A stretch of DNA of 16,892 nucleotides from Candidatus Hydrogenedentota bacterium (GTDB lineage Bacteria; Hydrogenedentota; Hydrogenedentia; Hydrogenedentiales; CAITNO01): positions 1-16,892 of the forward strand of contig CAIXUF010000270.1 in the NCBI GenBank assembly GCA_903922535.1, given 5' to 3'. The notes beneath the pieces are model-generated. The model saw only the letters and a program-made list of their open reading frames with translations, made no database searches and was not told where the DNA came from. Below, piece by piece: positions 16,173-16,892 of this stretch. A program made the translations under genes and the position numbers. Each line of letters opens with the position of its first letter. Positions within the stretch are counted from its first letter, which is position 1.

Positions 16173-16406
16173 ATGCCAACAGAGATAGACCGGATTCTTG
16201 ACGAAGTACTAGCGCTTCCCTGTGATGTGAGAATCGAACTTGTGGGCAAAATCCTCGCAAGTCTGAACCCGCCGGCGAAACCTGAAATTGAACGCCTCTG
16301 GGCGGAGGAAACGGAACGAAGGGTGAGTGAAATGGAGAAGGGCGAAATTGCCCCCATTCCCGGCCAGGAAGTGTTTGACAGGATTCGTCGTAAGTACACG
16401 CGATGA
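16173..16406 (+). CDS. Addiction-module antitoxin-like protein (RelE-partner type), apparently orphan
   Basis: The 77-residue protein matches the putative addiction module component family (TIGR02574-like): a short helical N-terminus (RILDEVLALPCDVRIELVGKILASL), then ERLWAEETERRVSEMEKGEI, with the usual C-terminal GQEVFDRIRRKY. These usually precede a RelE/ParE-type toxin with an ATGA overlap. Here an ATG at 16403 does overlap the stop, but its frame ends after 12 codons (MRFQFPSWPSRT), so the toxin is missing or reduced to a remnant. AGGA at 16160-16163 lies 9 nt before the ATG. It is squeezed between iolC (40-nt gap) and iolD. Confidence 0.8.
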   Translation: MPTEIDRILDEVLALPCDVRIELVGKILASLNPPAKPEIERLWAEETERRVSEMEKGEIAPIPGQEVFDRIRRKYTR

Positions 16407-16441
16407 GGTTTCAGTTCCCCTCTTGGCCCAGCCGGACATGA
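16403..16441 (+). pseudogene. Possible remnant of the RelE-type toxin start
   Basis: A 12-codon frame (MRFQFPSWPSRT) starts at the ATGA overlap with the antitoxin gene, exactly where the toxin should begin, and stops at once. The downstream 300 bases show no toxin homology in any frame. It could equally be a chance frame. Confidence 0.35.
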
Positions 16442-16482
16442 ACCGTCACAGTCTACGAGACACGACTCGCCGTTCACATTTT

Positions 16483-16522
16483 CTCTCTGCGCATTCTCTG
16501 CGTTCTTTGCGTTCTCTGCGGT
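16483..16522. repeat. 9-bp-unit repeat, copy 2 (40 bases)
   Basis: It has the same sequence as the copy at 12136-12166 but with one extra 9-base unit (TTCTTTGCG), giving three near-identical units. Same orientation as copy 1, so the pair forms direct repeats 4.3 kb apart. Confidence 0.75.
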
Positions 16523-16733
16523 GCATTGCCCTTTTCCCCAGTTTCAGGGCGAACGAACATTTCATGATGAATGAATCGAAGAGGCGGCCTCCACGCCGAA
16601 GCTACGATGTTGTCATTTCGGCCTGTCCGTCCGGCATAATAAGCGGGATGTGTTCCGCCGTTTCCGGCGGGGCTCCATTGTGTTTTTGAACTTCAACTTC
16701 TTGTTGTTGCTGCGGTTGCCCGGGAAAAACACT

Positions 16734-16740
16734 AGGAGGT
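16734..16740 (+). promoter_or_regulatory. Strong Shine-Dalgarno of iolD
   Basis: AGGAGGT is a full match to the anti-SD, 6 nt before the ATG at 16747, and fixes the iolD start. It is the strongest ribosome site in the window. Confidence 0.85.
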
Positions 16741-16746
16741 CGGTCC

Positions 16747-16892
16747 ATGCGAATGACAATGGCGCAGGCAGTGATTCTGTTTCTCAAGAATCAGTACTCG
16801 GAACGCGACGGGGTGGAGCAGCCGCTCTTTGCCGGATGCTTCGGCATCTTCGGCCACGGCTGCGTGGCGGGCATCGGCCAGGCATTGCAACA
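16747..16892 (+). CDS. iolD: 3D-(3,5/4)-trihydroxycyclohexane-1,2-dione hydrolase, N-terminus (3' partial)
   Basis: Forty-eight codons are visible before the window ends. MRMTMAQAVILFLKNQY, DGVEQPLFAGCFGIFGHGCV and GIGQALQ match the N-terminus of IolD, a thiamine-diphosphate enzyme that opens the inositol-derived ring to give 5-deoxy-D-glucuronate, the IolB substrate. Only the start of the ThDP pyrimidine-binding domain is present. The distance from iolC (over 600 bases, holding an antitoxin gene and a repeat) suggests it may be transcribed separately. Confidence 0.9.
   Translation, partial: MRMTMAQAVILFLKNQYSERDGVEQPLFAGCFGIFGHGCVAGIGQALQ

Larger units (their letters stand above)
16407..16746. 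other. Intergenic region between antitoxin gene and iolD
   Basis: About 340 bases without an intact gene. It contains the second copy of the TTCTCTGCG-unit repeat (16483-16522), a perfect 6-bp hairpin CCGCCG-TTTC-CGGCGG (16655-16670), and the strong iolD ribosome site. No clear promoter box pair was found. Confidence 0.5.

Noticed and set aside
16655..16687. Hairpin followed by a T-rich stretch as an intrinsic terminator before iolD
   Set aside because: The T-run starts more than 10 nt after the stem and is interrupted, so the evidence is too weak.
1..16892. CRISPR arrays, transposases, integrases, rRNA or tRNA genes
   Set aside because: None seen: no regularly spaced repeats, no DDE or recombinase motifs, no RNA gene signatures.

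Overview
The window is high-GC bacterial DNA, densely coding on both strands. It carries a Tat-exported protein, a hydrazine-synthase-alpha-like multihaem protein, a LamG/FGE-sulfatase surface protein and dispersed intergenic repeats. Together these suggest an uncultured environmental bacterium of the Planctomycetota/Hydrogenedentota kind. That placement is an inference from gene content only.

Region 1 (1-2604): the 3' part of a large extracellular protein made of a Kre9-like Ig domain, a LamG domain, a PASTA domain and a C-terminal FGE-sulfatase (C-type-lectin-like) domain. The last ~25 codons look like the variable region of a diversity-generating retroelement (DGR) target, and a pair of overlapping hairpins lies just past the stop. 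No reverse transcriptase or template repeat is in the window. A gene-free stretch of ~430 bases follows.

Region 2 (2605-7733): a minus-strand DUF998-like membrane protein, then a divergent plus-strand three-gene operon. The operon encodes a Tat-signal protein with the fucose/arabinose isomerase fold, an organophosphate-type MFS transporter and a PfkB sugar kinase (gaps of 17 and 5 nt). This looks like a set for converting, importing and phosphorylating a sugar or polyol; the substrate cannot be read from sequence. The kinase's N-terminus is encoded by a dispersed repeat.

Region 3 (7781-12005): a minus-strand MntA/HepT toxin-antitoxin pair, then a plus-strand 1104-residue secreted protein with discoidin, beta-propeller-like and HzsA-like segments and three CxxCH haem motifs.

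Region 4 (12006-16892): a myo-inositol catabolism cluster on the plus strand. It holds a class II aldolase (the probable IolJ-type step), iolB, iolC and the start of iolD. IolB isomerises 5-deoxy-glucuronate, IolC phosphorylates the product, and the aldolase would split it to DHAP and malonate semialdehyde; IolD supplies the ring-cleavage step before IolB. The cluster is interrupted twice by toxin-antitoxin genes: a second MntA/HepT pair with its own extended -10 promoter between iolB and iolC, and a lone addiction-module antitoxin between iolC and iolD. Two copies of a 31/40-base repeat built on a 9-base unit flank the aldolase-to-antitoxin segment.
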